From assembly GCA_024233625.1 (NCBI GenBank), contig JACKPJ010000004.1, forward strand, positions 92,244-156,243: DNA of 64,000 nt, written 5' to 3'. Below, in pieces: positions 25,159-33,869 of this stretch; the first letter of the stretch is position 1, and every line of letters starts with the position of its first letter. Made by a program: the position numbers and the translations under genes. The notes beneath the pieces were generated by a model that saw nothing but the letters and a program-made list of their open reading frames with translations, made no database searches and had not been told where the DNA came from. Origin of the DNA: Deltaproteobacteria bacterium (GTDB lineage: Bacteria > UBA10199 > DSSB01).

Positions 25159-26955
25159 GTGTTTGGAGAAGTTCAAAAAACTTTAAAAGCCTTATTGCAT
25201 CCGGACCATGCGGCATTGCGAGAGCAACTTTCAGCGGCTTATGCCGAGGAAGAACAGGTTTGCGAGCCTTTAGGTGTCGAAGAGCTTCAAGCTTTAAGTG
25301 AAGTCCTCACGCGTATGCAAGCAGGAGAGTCGGTTTCTTTAGACCCTCAGCAAATAAATTTGCTGAACTTAATTGCACGTGTTCAAATCTCCTCAGATAG
25401 TTTTAGTATCAAACCTCCTTCTGAGAGTCATCTCTCGGCTGCAGACTCCGCAAGAGTTGTTTCACCGCTATGGCGCAGCCCGGTCAGACTTTTTAATGCA
25501 GAGGAGCGAGCCCGGATTCAACAAATCGTTGCTGAGTTAGAGGATGTGACGGTGATGGATGCGGAGGGGGTCATCCGACAGACGCAGTATGCTAAAGATC
25601 TCCAGGAAAAAATCCAAACTCAGATCAGTGCTCAAGATAAAGAAGCTGTTTTAAAACTTTTGCTAAATGCCGAAGCTTATGTCGAAGCCAATCAAGCGAG
25701 TTTGCAAGTGGGCTCGGCAGCAAGAGCTGCTTTGGTCGGAAATATACTGCGTTTTGAGTTAATCTTTGAAGCTTATGACGAATTTTTGATGCTTTTAGAG
25801 AATAAAGATACAACTCGTAGCAAGATGCTCCGAGCTAGTCTAAAATTTTTAACTGGAGATGATGAAAAAGATATTGAAGACTTAAAACTGGAGCTCGGTC
25901 GATTTAAAAAAGAGCTTGGTGAACGCCTTGACGGGAAATACATGTCCGCAAGAAATCGCCAACGTAACTTTGAGTTTTTTTTTCGCAAGCATGCCCGACT
26001 GGCGGCGATGATGATTGTTTTGACTGAAAGGGGAAGTTATGCAGCGGCTCGTCCCTTTTTAGAGATTGTGGAACCGGCTTTAGATCCATGGGAAAAAGAA
26101 CATTTGTCATTTTTGCAACAAGGTCTCTTGGGTGTAGGGCACGACCTTGTAATGGAAACAACTCAACCTTTGAGTTTACCTGTAAATAGCAGTTCACAGA
26201 GTCCTGTTATTCCTGATGTCGCAGAAATACCTATTTGGCAAGGGCTTGAGGAACGTTTTTTATTCGGAGCGGGTTTTTACCCAAATTCAGCCAAGGCATG
26301 TGACTTTTTAGCAGAAATTTCTTGGCGTTATGTCTCGCCTGGAAAAGGAATTTCTGGTTATCAAGATGTATTAGTTGACGCTTTGAAAAGAAATCTCATT
26401 TTTCGTAAGCGAGCCAGCCAAGAAAACTTTGAGCTAGTTTATAGTATTTATCTGCAAAGTTTTCCAGGCACACCCAAGCGCTCTCAAATAGCTTATGAAT
26501 TGCTTTACACGATCTACGAAATTAGTCCCCATCCTTACTCATCTTTTGAGAGCTTTTTGGAGATGATGAGTGAAACAAACTCTACTTCTTCAAGTGTGCT
26601 TGATTTTGTTAATGGGCTTTCTGGTGATTCTGTAGCGATTGGAGAAATACGTTTAAGACTATTATCCAGAATCATTCTCATTCAAAATTTTCCCTCTCAC
26701 CCTTGGGTTACAAGAAACTCAGGGATTCTTAGAGAAGAAATGCCTGAGCTATTTACTGGAGATTATGAGGGAGAGCATCCCAAGGATACTTTGCGAGAAA
26801 ATCGTCTCATTCGTGGACGTCGTGCAGTTGGAGTCAGAAGTACTGAGAGAGTGAAGGAAGAACCTTATAAAGATCCTATTGATCTTGAAAACGCTCGCAG
26901 ACGTAGAAAACTTAGACAAAATTCGATTCGGCCTCGAGGACCATTTACAAAGTAA
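25159..26955 (+). CDS. Unrecognised helical protein, family member F
   Basis: A 598-residue soluble protein starting with GTG after GAGGGAG. The N-terminal module reads LSEVLTRMQAGESVSLDPQQ then INLLNLIARV. The central module is near residue 270 (KHARLAAMMIVLTERGSYAAARP). The second half, with LEERFLFGAGFYP and YSIYLQSFPGTPKRSQIAYE, is not seen in the others. It ends with Arg-rich RGRRAVGVRSTERVKEE and RRRRKLRQNS segments and the tail GPFTK, close to the FTK that ends member E. It follows G by 73 bp and is the last gene of the array. Confidence 0.83.
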   Translation: MFGEVQKTLKALLHPDHAALREQLSAAYAEEEQVCEPLGVEELQALSEVLTRMQAGESVSLDPQQINLLNLIARVQISSDSFSIKPPSESHLSAADSARVVSPLWRSPVRLFNAEERARIQQIVAELEDVTVMDAEGVIRQTQYAKDLQEKIQTQISAQDKEAVLKLLLNAEAYVEANQASLQVGSAARAALVGNILRFELIFEAYDEFLMLLENKDTTRSKMLRASLKFLTGDDEKDIEDLKLELGRFKKELGERLDGKYMSARNRQRNFEFFFRKHARLAAMMIVLTERGSYAAARPFLEIVEPALDPWEKEHLSFLQQGLLGVGHDLVMETTQPLSLPVNSSSQSPVIPDVAEIPIWQGLEERFLFGAGFYPNSAKACDFLAEISWRYVSPGKGISGYQDVLVDALKRNLIFRKRASQENFELVYSIYLQSFPGTPKRSQIAYELLYTIYEISPHPYSSFESFLEMMSETNSTSSSVLDFVNGLSGDSVAIGEIRLRLLSRIILIQNFPSHPWVTRNSGILREEMPELFTGDYEGEHPKDTLRENRLIRGRRAVGVRSTERVKEEPYKDPIDLENARRRRKLRQNSIRPRGPFTK

Positions 26956-27137
26956 TACAAGTGGATTAAAAAGTTATATATAAGATCCTTAAATCCTTTG
27001 ACTTGACTTTTCTCATCATTATCAGCTACCTCAATTCTATTCAATCAATTGATAACTAGCTAACTATATAAAAAATACATTGATGTCACCCCCAGCGAGG
27101 GTGGAGGTCCATTAAAAACCTGTAAAAGGAGAATTTC

Positions 27138-28328
27138 ATGTCAAACACACGTCGATCTGTTATTGTTGGGGCAGCAAGAACCCCGATGGGAAGTTTTTTA
27201 GGGGCTCTTTCCCAAGTGCCAGCCACAAAATTAGGGTCCATTGCTATTAAAGCCGCTTTGGAACGCTCTGGCGTTGATGCCGATTTGGTCGAGGAAGTTA
27301 TCATGGGAAATGTTTTAACGACTGCAGAAGGCCAGTCTCCAGCTCGGCAAGCCTTGCTAGGTGCGGGTTTAAAACAAAGCGTTGGGGCTTTGACCATTGG
27401 GAAGGTCTGCGGAAGTGGGCTCAAGTCGGTGATGTTAGCCGATCAAATGATCCGAGCAGGAGATCGCGATGTTGTGATTGCAGGGGGAATGGAAAATATG
27501 AGTCTAGCACCTTATGCGATGCCTCAAGCCCGTACCGGTTATCGTATGGGTAATCAAAAAATTATCGACACCATGGTGCATGACGGTCTTTGGGATCCTT
27601 ATCATGATTTTCATATGGGATCGGCTGCTGAGATGTGTGCAGACGAACATAATGTCAGCCGTGAAGATCAGGATGCTTTTGCTGCTGAAAGCTATCGTCG
27701 TGCTTTAGATGCGATTGCTAATGGTAAATTTAAAAATGAGATTGTTCCTGTTGAAGTTCCTCAGAGAAGAGGAGACCCACTGATTGTCGATACCGACGAA
27801 GAGCCGGGTAAAGGCAATATTGAGAAGCTTCCTAAACTCGGTTGTGCCTTTAAAAAAGACGGTACCGTGACCGCAGGAAATGCCAGTTCGATCAATGACG
27901 GTGCTGCAGCTCTGGTTGTCATGAGTGAGGAGAAAGCTAATGAATTAGGCATCAAGCCTTTGGCACGCATTGTTTCCCAAGCCCAGGCCTCTATTGCTCC
28001 CGAATGGTTTACCATGGCTCCTGCGGAAGCTATGCAAAAGGCCTTGGATCAAGCCAATCTTAAATCGGATGATATTGACTTATGGGAAGTTAACGAAGCC
28101 TTTGCTGTGGTCGCTATTGCCAACAATCAAAAAATTGGAATTCCTGCCGATAAAGTTAATATTCATGGTGGAGCGGTAGCCTTGGGTCATCCCATTGGAG
28201 CCAGTGGAGCTAGAATTTTAGTGACCTTGCTTTATGCGATGCAAGAAAGAAAAGCCCAGCGTGGTTTAGCGAGCCTTTGTATTGGCGGAGGTGAAGGGGT
28301 AGCCCTGATCGTCGAATCAATAGATTAA
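27138..28328 (+). CDS. atoB: Acetyl-CoA acetyltransferase (thiolase)
   Basis: A 396-residue thiolase that joins two acetyl-CoA to acetoacetyl-CoA or runs in reverse. The acyl-carrying Cys91 is in KVCGSGLKSV, His351 in ALGHPIGASG, and the second active-site Cys381 in CIGGGEG. Length and motifs fit biosynthetic/degradative type-II thiolases. It heads a co-directional set with 3-hydroxybutyryl-CoA dehydrogenase and crotonase, so it probably acts in the C4 acyl-CoA pathway. GGAG precedes the ATG. Confidence 0.95.
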   Translation: MSNTRRSVIVGAARTPMGSFLGALSQVPATKLGSIAIKAALERSGVDADLVEEVIMGNVLTTAEGQSPARQALLGAGLKQSVGALTIGKVCGSGLKSVMLADQMIRAGDRDVVIAGGMENMSLAPYAMPQARTGYRMGNQKIIDTMVHDGLWDPYHDFHMGSAAEMCADEHNVSREDQDAFAAESYRRALDAIANGKFKNEIVPVEVPQRRGDPLIVDTDEEPGKGNIEKLPKLGCAFKKDGTVTAGNASSINDGAAALVVMSEEKANELGIKPLARIVSQAQASIAPEWFTMAPAEAMQKALDQANLKSDDIDLWEVNEAFAVVAIANNQKIGIPADKVNIHGGAVALGHPIGASGARILVTLLYAMQERKAQRGLASLCIGGGEGVALIVESID

Positions 28329-28379
28329 AAGACTAACAAAATATTCAAATAACAAAATATTAAAAATAGGAGAAATACT

Positions 28380-29231
28380 ATGGGTATCAATAAAATCGGA
28401 GTAATCGGAGTAGGGCAAATGGGAGGAGGCATTGTCCAAATTGCGGCCTCTGCTGGTTATGAAATATTAGCTTGTGATCAAGACGAAGCCCATAATCAAA
28501 AAGCTCAAGCCAAGTTAGAAAAAAGCCTCAGTAAGCTCGTCGAAAAAGGCAAAATTGAAGCAGCTCAAAAAGACGAAGTTTTGGCAAAAGTCAAATGGAC
28601 TACCCAGCTTCAGGATTTTGCAGATTGTCCTTTAATTATTGAAGCTATCACCGAAGATGTTCCTGCCAAAGTTGCTCTCTTTAAAGAACTCGATCAAATC
28701 TGTTCAGCAGACACCATTTTAGCGACTAACACCAGCTCAATTTCAGTGACTCGTTTGGCTGGAGCCACTCAGCGGGCCAATAAAGTTATTGGTATGCACT
28801 TTTTTAATCCAGTTCCGGTGATGAAATTGCTCGAAGTCATTCGTGCACTACAAACCGACGATGAGACCTATCAGACCATTTTAGAAATCGGTGAAAAGCT
28901 CAATAAAAAAGCCGTGACCGTTCAGGATTCGGCAGCCTTTGTGGTCAATCGTCTTTTGATTCCTTTTCTCAACGAAGCTTTTTATGCCGTTTATGAAGGT
29001 GTTTCTACGGGACCAGACATCGATATTGCTGTAAAAGCGGGTCTAAATCACCCTATGGGTCCTTTTGAGTTAGCGGATTTTGTCGGTCTCGATACTTTAT
29101 TAGCAGCTCTTGAAGTCATGCAAAATGAATTTGGGGATTCTAAATACCGCCCTTGTCCCTTATTGCGCAAGCATGTTGAATCGGGATGGTTGGGACGTAA
29201 AACTGGCCGTGGTTTTTATAACTATAGTTAG
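28380..29231 (+). CDS. hbd: 3-hydroxybutyryl-CoA dehydrogenase
   Basis: A 283-residue NAD(P)-dependent dehydrogenase converting acetoacetyl-CoA and 3-hydroxybutyryl-CoA. The Rossmann loop is GVIGVGQMGGGIVQ at the N-terminus. The catalytic His lies in GMHFFNPVPVM, and NTSSISVT carries the substrate-binding Ser/Asn. The C-terminal domain has FVVNRLLIPFLNEA. Length is normal for the single-domain form. It lies 51 bp after the thiolase, with AGGAGA before its start. Confidence 0.95.
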   Translation: MGINKIGVIGVGQMGGGIVQIAASAGYEILACDQDEAHNQKAQAKLEKSLSKLVEKGKIEAAQKDEVLAKVKWTTQLQDFADCPLIIEAITEDVPAKVALFKELDQICSADTILATNTSSISVTRLAGATQRANKVIGMHFFNPVPVMKLLEVIRALQTDDETYQTILEIGEKLNKKAVTVQDSAAFVVNRLLIPFLNEAFYAVYEGVSTGPDIDIAVKAGLNHPMGPFELADFVGLDTLLAALEVMQNEFGDSKYRPCPLLRKHVESGWLGRKTGRGFYNYS

Positions 29232-29321
29232 GTTAAGGTTGGTGGCTCAGATAAGCACTCATTTGTGAGCCGCGCTTGCTCATTTAGTGATTTTTTTAGA
29301 ATTCAATGAAGGAGTTTTAAT

Positions 29322-30104
29322 ATGGAATACTCAACCATAAGTTTAGAAAACCGTGAAGGCGTTTGTATTGCCAAAATTAATCGGCCCAAGGCCCTCAATG
29401 CCTTAAATCCGGATGTTCTCAATGACCTTGTAAAACTCGCCCATGAAGTGAACGAAAATAGCGAAATCAAGCTATTGGTTTTAACCGGTGAAGGCGACAA
29501 AGCCTTTGTGGCGGGTGCGGATATTGCAGCCATGCAAAGTATGAGTCCATTAGAAGCGAATCGCTTTTGTCAACTAGGACATCAAGCCATGTCGATGATT
29601 GAAAATTGCCGCAAACCAGTCATTGCTGCGGTCAATGGTTTTTGTTTGGGCGGTGGTCTTGAGCTCGCGCTTTCCTGTGATTTTATTTATGCTTCCGAAA
29701 AAGCCAAATTAGGTCTGCCTGAAGTCAATCTGGGAATCTTTCCGGGTTTTGGTGGAACGCAACGTCTTCCTCGCCTCATTGGAAAAAATCGAGCCAAGGA
29801 GCTGATTTTTACTGCAGCAATGTTGTCAGCTCAGCAGGCTCAAGAGTGGGGCATTGTGAATAAAGTGTGTTCTCCTGAAAGCTTGCTTGAGGAAGTCGAA
29901 AAAACTGCTCATGAAATTCTCAAGAAAGGGCCTGTTGCGATTGAGTTGGCTAAACGCTCTGTTAATGAAGGAACGGACTTGGATATTAACAGTGGGCTTG
30001 CTTTAGAAAAAGCGATCTTCCCCAGTATTTTTTCCACAGAAGATAAAAACGAAGGCATCACAGCCTTTTTAGAAAAACGCGCGGCTAATTTTAAAGGACA
30101 GTAG
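29322..30104 (+). CDS. crt: Enoyl-CoA hydratase (crotonase family)
   Basis: A 260-residue crotonase-fold hydratase that interconverts crotonyl-CoA and 3-hydroxybutyryl-CoA. The oxyanion-hole segments are AFVAGADIAAM and NGFCLGGGLELALSCD. The two catalytic glutamates are expected in the LGLPEVNLGIFPGFGGTQRL region, which shows both E-containing motifs. It completes the thiolase-HBD-crotonase series and is followed by a perfect palindrome. Confidence 0.94.
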   Translation: MEYSTISLENREGVCIAKINRPKALNALNPDVLNDLVKLAHEVNENSEIKLLVLTGEGDKAFVAGADIAAMQSMSPLEANRFCQLGHQAMSMIENCRKPVIAAVNGFCLGGGLELALSCDFIYASEKAKLGLPEVNLGIFPGFGGTQRLPRLIGKNRAKELIFTAAMLSAQQAQEWGIVNKVCSPESLLEEVEKTAHEILKKGPVAIELAKRSVNEGTDLDINSGLALEKAIFPSIFSTEDKNEGITAFLEKRAANFKGQ

Positions 30105-30118
30105 AGTTCATAACATCG

Positions 30119-30156
30119 GGACCTATCGCCAAATAGATCTATTTGGCGATAGGGTC
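30119..30156. terminator. Perfect 32-bp palindrome after the crotonase gene
   Basis: CCTATCGCCAAATAGA (30122-30137) is followed directly by its exact reverse complement (30138-30153), with a further matching pair just outside. It lies 17 bp after the crotonase stop. As RNA it would form a strong hairpin, but no T-run follows, so it may be a 3'-end stabiliser, a Rho-assisted terminator or a dimer-binding site rather than a classic intrinsic terminator. Confidence 0.5.
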
Positions 30157-30215
30157 ACCGGTTGGAACATGTTAAAAGCAGATGTCTTTTATACGCATAA
30201 AAAATGGAGAATCTC

Positions 30216-30770
30216 ATGAAATTAAAACTCAATCAAAAAAATATGTTGTCGGGTTTAAGTATCGCTTTGCTTATATTTTTTGTTCAGGGAACTCTGCAAG
30301 CACGTGGTGATTATAAACAGTTTACGGAAAAAAAGGATAAACTGACTTATGTTGTGGATGGAATGTTTCAAATATCCAAAGCGACTGATGAATGGGATAC
30401 CCAAGATTCTCATCAAGATAATTCCCCTGTAAAATGGGTATTGCATGTTTCAGGAGATAACCCTGAAGTTCGTTTGCGTTATGACTTTAATCCCAAGGGA
30501 AGCGATGCCTTTAAGTATGGTGTTCATGTTAAGGATATGCTAAAAAGTCGCGGCATCAACGTGGAACGTGTCTATTATCGTAACATCAATGGTCGCAAGG
30601 CTTCAATTATTAAAGGAATCGATCGTGACCGTGAAAAGCGTTGGTTGATCGCTGTTTGGCGAAATAAGAGCCGTGGCTTTTTGTTAGAGTGCTCGGTAGA
30701 GCCCGGAAAATTTCATAAGTACCGTGAGCAATTTAACGAGATGATTAATTCGGTTCATATTTTGAAGTAA
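30216..30770 (+). CDS. Exported protein of unknown function
   Basis: A 184-residue protein with an N-terminal signal peptide: basic KLKLNQK, hydrophobic LSIALLIFFV, then a likely cut after TLQA. The ATG at 30216 is used because GGAGA stands at the right distance before it, while the ATG at 30204 overlaps that site. The mature part is basic and mixed alpha/beta (KWVLHVSGDNPEVRLRYDF; INGRKASIIKGIDRDREKRW; FLLECSVEP), reminiscent of small periplasmic proteins, but no family is recognised. Confidence 0.8.
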   Translation: MKLKLNQKNMLSGLSIALLIFFVQGTLQARGDYKQFTEKKDKLTYVVDGMFQISKATDEWDTQDSHQDNSPVKWVLHVSGDNPEVRLRYDFNPKGSDAFKYGVHVKDMLKSRGINVERVYYRNINGRKASIIKGIDRDREKRWLIAVWRNKSRGFLLECSVEPGKFHKYREQFNEMINSVHILK

Positions 30771-30956
30771 TGCTTTTAAAACAGCAAAATTTAATGAGAT
30801 TTTTTTAAAAAAGCGTTAAAAAAATTCTAGTGCGTTCTGCAGCGCGCAGCTTTAATTAATAGAAAAATAAAGGTTTTTTTAATTTTTATAACTGCATACC
30901 CGATGTTCTTAAATTCAGTTTTAACTTGTTTGCCTGAAAAATTGAGGTTTTAAAAA

Positions 30957-32105
30957 ATGGACTTTCAACTCAATGATGAACAAAAAATGATACGAGATAT
31001 GGCTCGTCAATTTGCCCAAAACGAGTTGGTTCCGGCTGCAGCAGAACTTGATGAGAAGAGCGAATTCCTTTCTCGTCATTTGCCTAAGATGGCTGAGCTA
31101 GGTTTGATGGGAATGATGATTCCAACTGAGTGGGGTGGTTCGGGTTTGGACATGCTCAGTTATGTCTTGGCCTTGGAAGAAATTTCCGTGGGATGTGCTT
31201 CTACTGCCGTGACCATGTCGGTGAATAATTCCTTGTACTGTAGCTCGATTTTGCGTTTTGCTAATGATTCCCTAAAAGAAAAATACCTCATACCCTTTGC
31301 CAGTGGTCAAAAGTTGGGAGCCTACTGTCTCTCCGAGCCAGGGACAGGTTCGGATGCTGCCAATCAGCAGACGACAGCCAAGCTTTCGGGTGATAAGTAT
31401 ATCCTCAACGGACGCAAAAACTTTATTACCAATGGCCCTCATGCCGATGCCATGATCGTTTATGCGATGACAGATAAAGAAAAACGTCACAAGGGAATTT
31501 CGGCATTCATTGTTGATAAGGATTTTCCTGGTTTTTATGTCGGAAAAATCGAGAAGAAATTAGGAATTCGGGCTTCTTCGACTTCAGAGATCATTTTAGA
31601 AAACTGTGAAGTGCCCAAGGAAAATCTCTTAGGTGAAGAAGGTCAAGGCTTTACCCTTGCGATGAATACTTTGGATAGTGGCCGTGTGGGTATTGCAACT
31701 CAAGCCTTGGGAATTGCGCGTGCGGCTTTTGAAGCTGCTGCCAGATATTCCTTAGAGCGTGAGGCCTTCGGTCAGGTAATTGGGCAGTTTCAGGCCATTC
31801 AGCATTATCTTGCCGACATGGCAAAAGATATTGACGCCGGTCGTTTGCTGACACATCGCGCAGCTTGGCTCAAAGATCAAGGTAAAGACATCAATCGTGA
31901 AGGCGCTATGGCCAAATTATTTTGTTCCGAGGCAGCGATGTGGATCACCAATAAAGCGATTCAGATTCACGGAGGCTATGGTTATATTACAGAATATCCC
32001 GTTGAACGCTTTTTCCGTGATGCGAAGATTACCGAAATCTACGAAGGCACCAGTGAGATTCAACGACTTGTCATTGCCAGGAGTGTGTTGAAGGAATTTA
32101 GTTAA
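30957..32105 (+). CDS. bcd: Acyl-CoA dehydrogenase (short/butyryl-CoA type)
   Basis: A 382-residue FAD enzyme that oxidises a short acyl-CoA at the alpha-beta bond. LSEPGTGSDAA and the FITNGPHADAMIVYA block are the flavin and substrate contacts; the catalytic base is the Glu in IYEGTSEIQRLVIAR near the C-terminus. Length and neighbours suit butyryl- or isobutyryl-CoA. Electron-transfer flavoprotein genes are not in the window. Its stop overlaps the mutase start (TAATG), so the two are coupled in translation, implying that the mutase makes or uses the dehydrogenase substrate. Confidence 0.94.
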   Translation: MDFQLNDEQKMIRDMARQFAQNELVPAAAELDEKSEFLSRHLPKMAELGLMGMMIPTEWGGSGLDMLSYVLALEEISVGCASTAVTMSVNNSLYCSSILRFANDSLKEKYLIPFASGQKLGAYCLSEPGTGSDAANQQTTAKLSGDKYILNGRKNFITNGPHADAMIVYAMTDKEKRHKGISAFIVDKDFPGFYVGKIEKKLGIRASSTSEIILENCEVPKENLLGEEGQGFTLAMNTLDSGRVGIATQALGIARAAFEAAARYSLEREAFGQVIGQFQAIQHYLADMAKDIDAGRLLTHRAAWLKDQGKDINREGAMAKLFCSEAAMWITNKAIQIHGGYGYITEYPVERFFRDAKITEIYEGTSEIQRLVIARSVLKEFS

Positions 32106-33688
32106 TGAAAAAATATTCCACCCTCTCAGGGATCGAACTCAAAGAACTCTACACTGCTGAAGATCTGAAAGATTTTTCAGAGTCCGAAAAACTTGGCAAG
32201 CCAGGGGAGTTTCCCTACACCCGTGGGGTGTATCCCAATATGTACCGAGGCCGTCAGTGGACGATGCGTCAATTTGCAGGTTTTGCGACTCCCGAAGCCA
32301 CTAATCAGCGCTTTCATTATTTGATTGAGCATGGGCAAACGGGACTTTCGGTGGCTTTTCATTTTCCGACCTTGATGGGTTATGATTCGGATTCCCCACG
32401 GGCTCGGGGTGAAGTCGGAGTTTGCGGAGTCGCCGTGGATACGCTTCAAGATATGGAGATTCTCTTCGATAAGATTCCTTTGGATCAAGTGACGACTTCC
32501 ATGACAATCAATCCTCCTGCATCGGTTTTGCTTTGTATGTACATTGCGGTTGCCGAAAAGCAGGGCGTGCCTTACGAAAAAATTGGTGGGACGATTCAAA
32601 ATGATATCTTAAAAGAATACATTGCGCAACATTCCTATATTTTCCCCCCCGACCCCTCGATGCGTTTAATTGTCGACTCAATTGAGTTTTGTAGTCAAAA
32701 ATTGCCGAAGTTCAATCCTATCAGTATTAGTGGTTATCATATTCGAGAGGCTGGTTCGACGGCAGCACAAGAGCTGGCCTTTACCATTGCCGATGGCATT
32801 GCTTACGTTCAGGCCTGTATCGACCGTGGTCTCGATGTTGACGACTTTGCGCCTCGTCTCAGTTTTTTTTGGGACATTCATAACGATTTTTTTGAAGAGA
32901 TTGCCAAGCTGCGGGCTGCGCGCCGGATGTGGGCTCACATCATGCGTGATCGTTTTAAAGCCAAAAATTCCGCTTCTTATCGCATGCGTTTTCATTGTCA
33001 AACTGCTGGAGTTAGTCTCACAGCCCAACAACCCTATAATAATATCGCTCGAGTTGCGATTCAGGCTTTGGCCGGAGTTTTAGGGGGAACCCAATCTCTG
33101 CACACCAATTCCTTTGACGAAACTCTGGCCTTGCCCAGTGATGAGTCCGTCCGCATTGCCTTGCGTACCCAGCAAATCATTGCTCATGAAAGCAAGGTCT
33201 CCAATACAGTGGATCCACTTGCGGGTTCTTATTTTGTGGAATCTTTGACCAACACTTTAGAGGAGCAAGCTGGTGAGTACATTCGCAAGATTGATGAGAT
33301 GGGTGGCATGGTCGAAGCCGTGAAACAAGGGTTCCCCATGCAAGAAATTGCCGAGGCCTCAGCCAATTTTCAACAAGCTGTCGAGTCGGGAGAGGAAAAA
33401 ATCGTTGGCGTCAATGACTTTATTTTAGAGGAGGAAGCTCCTCCCGAAATTCTTAAAATTGATCACAGCGTCGAAAAAAAACAGATTGCTAATTTAGAAA
33501 AAGTGCGTCAGGAACGCGATTCTCAAGCGGTCCAACAATCTTTAAAACGATTGCGTGAGGTCGCCAATAGTCAGACAAATCTCATGCCGATTATTTTAGA
33601 AGCGGTGAAGACTTATGCCAGTGTAGGTGAGATTATGGGAGTTTTACGGGAAGAGTGGGGGGAGTATCAGGATCCCTGCATCATTTAG
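32105..33688 (+). CDS. icmA: B12-dependent acyl-CoA mutase large subunit, isobutyryl-CoA mutase-like
   Basis: A 527-residue TIM-barrel catalytic subunit of the methylmalonyl-CoA mutase family without a fused B12-binding domain. YPNMYRGRQWTMRQFAGF and GGTIQNDILKEYIAQ are diagnostic. Two substrate-specifying positions stand out: Phe57 (RQFAGF) and Gln175 (EYIAQ), exactly 118 residues apart. In methylmalonyl-CoA mutase these are Tyr89 and Arg207, which bind the carboxylate; in isobutyryl-CoA mutase they are Phe80 and Gln198. The predicted reaction is therefore isobutyryl-CoA to n-butyryl-CoA. The small cobalamin subunit is not in the window. It is coupled to acyl-CoA dehydrogenase. Confidence 0.88.
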   Translation: MKKYSTLSGIELKELYTAEDLKDFSESEKLGKPGEFPYTRGVYPNMYRGRQWTMRQFAGFATPEATNQRFHYLIEHGQTGLSVAFHFPTLMGYDSDSPRARGEVGVCGVAVDTLQDMEILFDKIPLDQVTTSMTINPPASVLLCMYIAVAEKQGVPYEKIGGTIQNDILKEYIAQHSYIFPPDPSMRLIVDSIEFCSQKLPKFNPISISGYHIREAGSTAAQELAFTIADGIAYVQACIDRGLDVDDFAPRLSFFWDIHNDFFEEIAKLRAARRMWAHIMRDRFKAKNSASYRMRFHCQTAGVSLTAQQPYNNIARVAIQALAGVLGGTQSLHTNSFDETLALPSDESVRIALRTQQIIAHESKVSNTVDPLAGSYFVESLTNTLEEQAGEYIRKIDEMGGMVEAVKQGFPMQEIAEASANFQQAVESGEEKIVGVNDFILEEEAPPEILKIDHSVEKKQIANLEKVRQERDSQAVQQSLKRLREVANSQTNLMPIILEAVKTYASVGEIMGVLREEWGEYQDPCII

Positions 33689-33752
33689 AGAGTGCTCAAA
33701 AAAAGGCAATCTACTTTTTCCGCTTCGTATCTTAACCTTTTTGAACACTCTC
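33688..33752. repeat. Palindromic interspersed repeat, short copy (also likely terminator)
   Basis: GAGAGTGCTCAAAAA (33688-33702) pairs with TTTTTGAACACTCTC (33738-33752) with one mismatch. Inside are GGCAATCTACTT and TTCGTATCTTAACC. The same outer arms and inner words recur at 47002-47125, which makes this a repeat family rather than two unrelated terminators. It begins on the last base of the mutase stop codon. Confidence 0.75.
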
Positions 33753-33869
33753 GAAACAAAGATTTTTAAATGTTATATTGATGTCATCTTTGGACTCAAT
33801 AAAAGTTAAATTATTGTCCTAGTTTTCTTAGAAAGAAGATTCATACTTCAATTTTATGTAAAGGATTTT

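Noticed and set aside
10238..26955. A prophage or secretion-apparatus operon
   Set aside because: No integrase, capsid, tail, portal, secretin or ATPase motif is present, and base composition looks like the neighbours.
32177..32599. 140-residue minus-strand ORF within the mutase gene
   Set aside because: It is an antisense shadow of a conserved enzyme gene.
32105..33688. Methylmalonyl-CoA mutase as the product name
   Set aside because: The family is right, but the two substrate-specifying residues are Phe and Gln, as in isobutyryl-CoA mutase.
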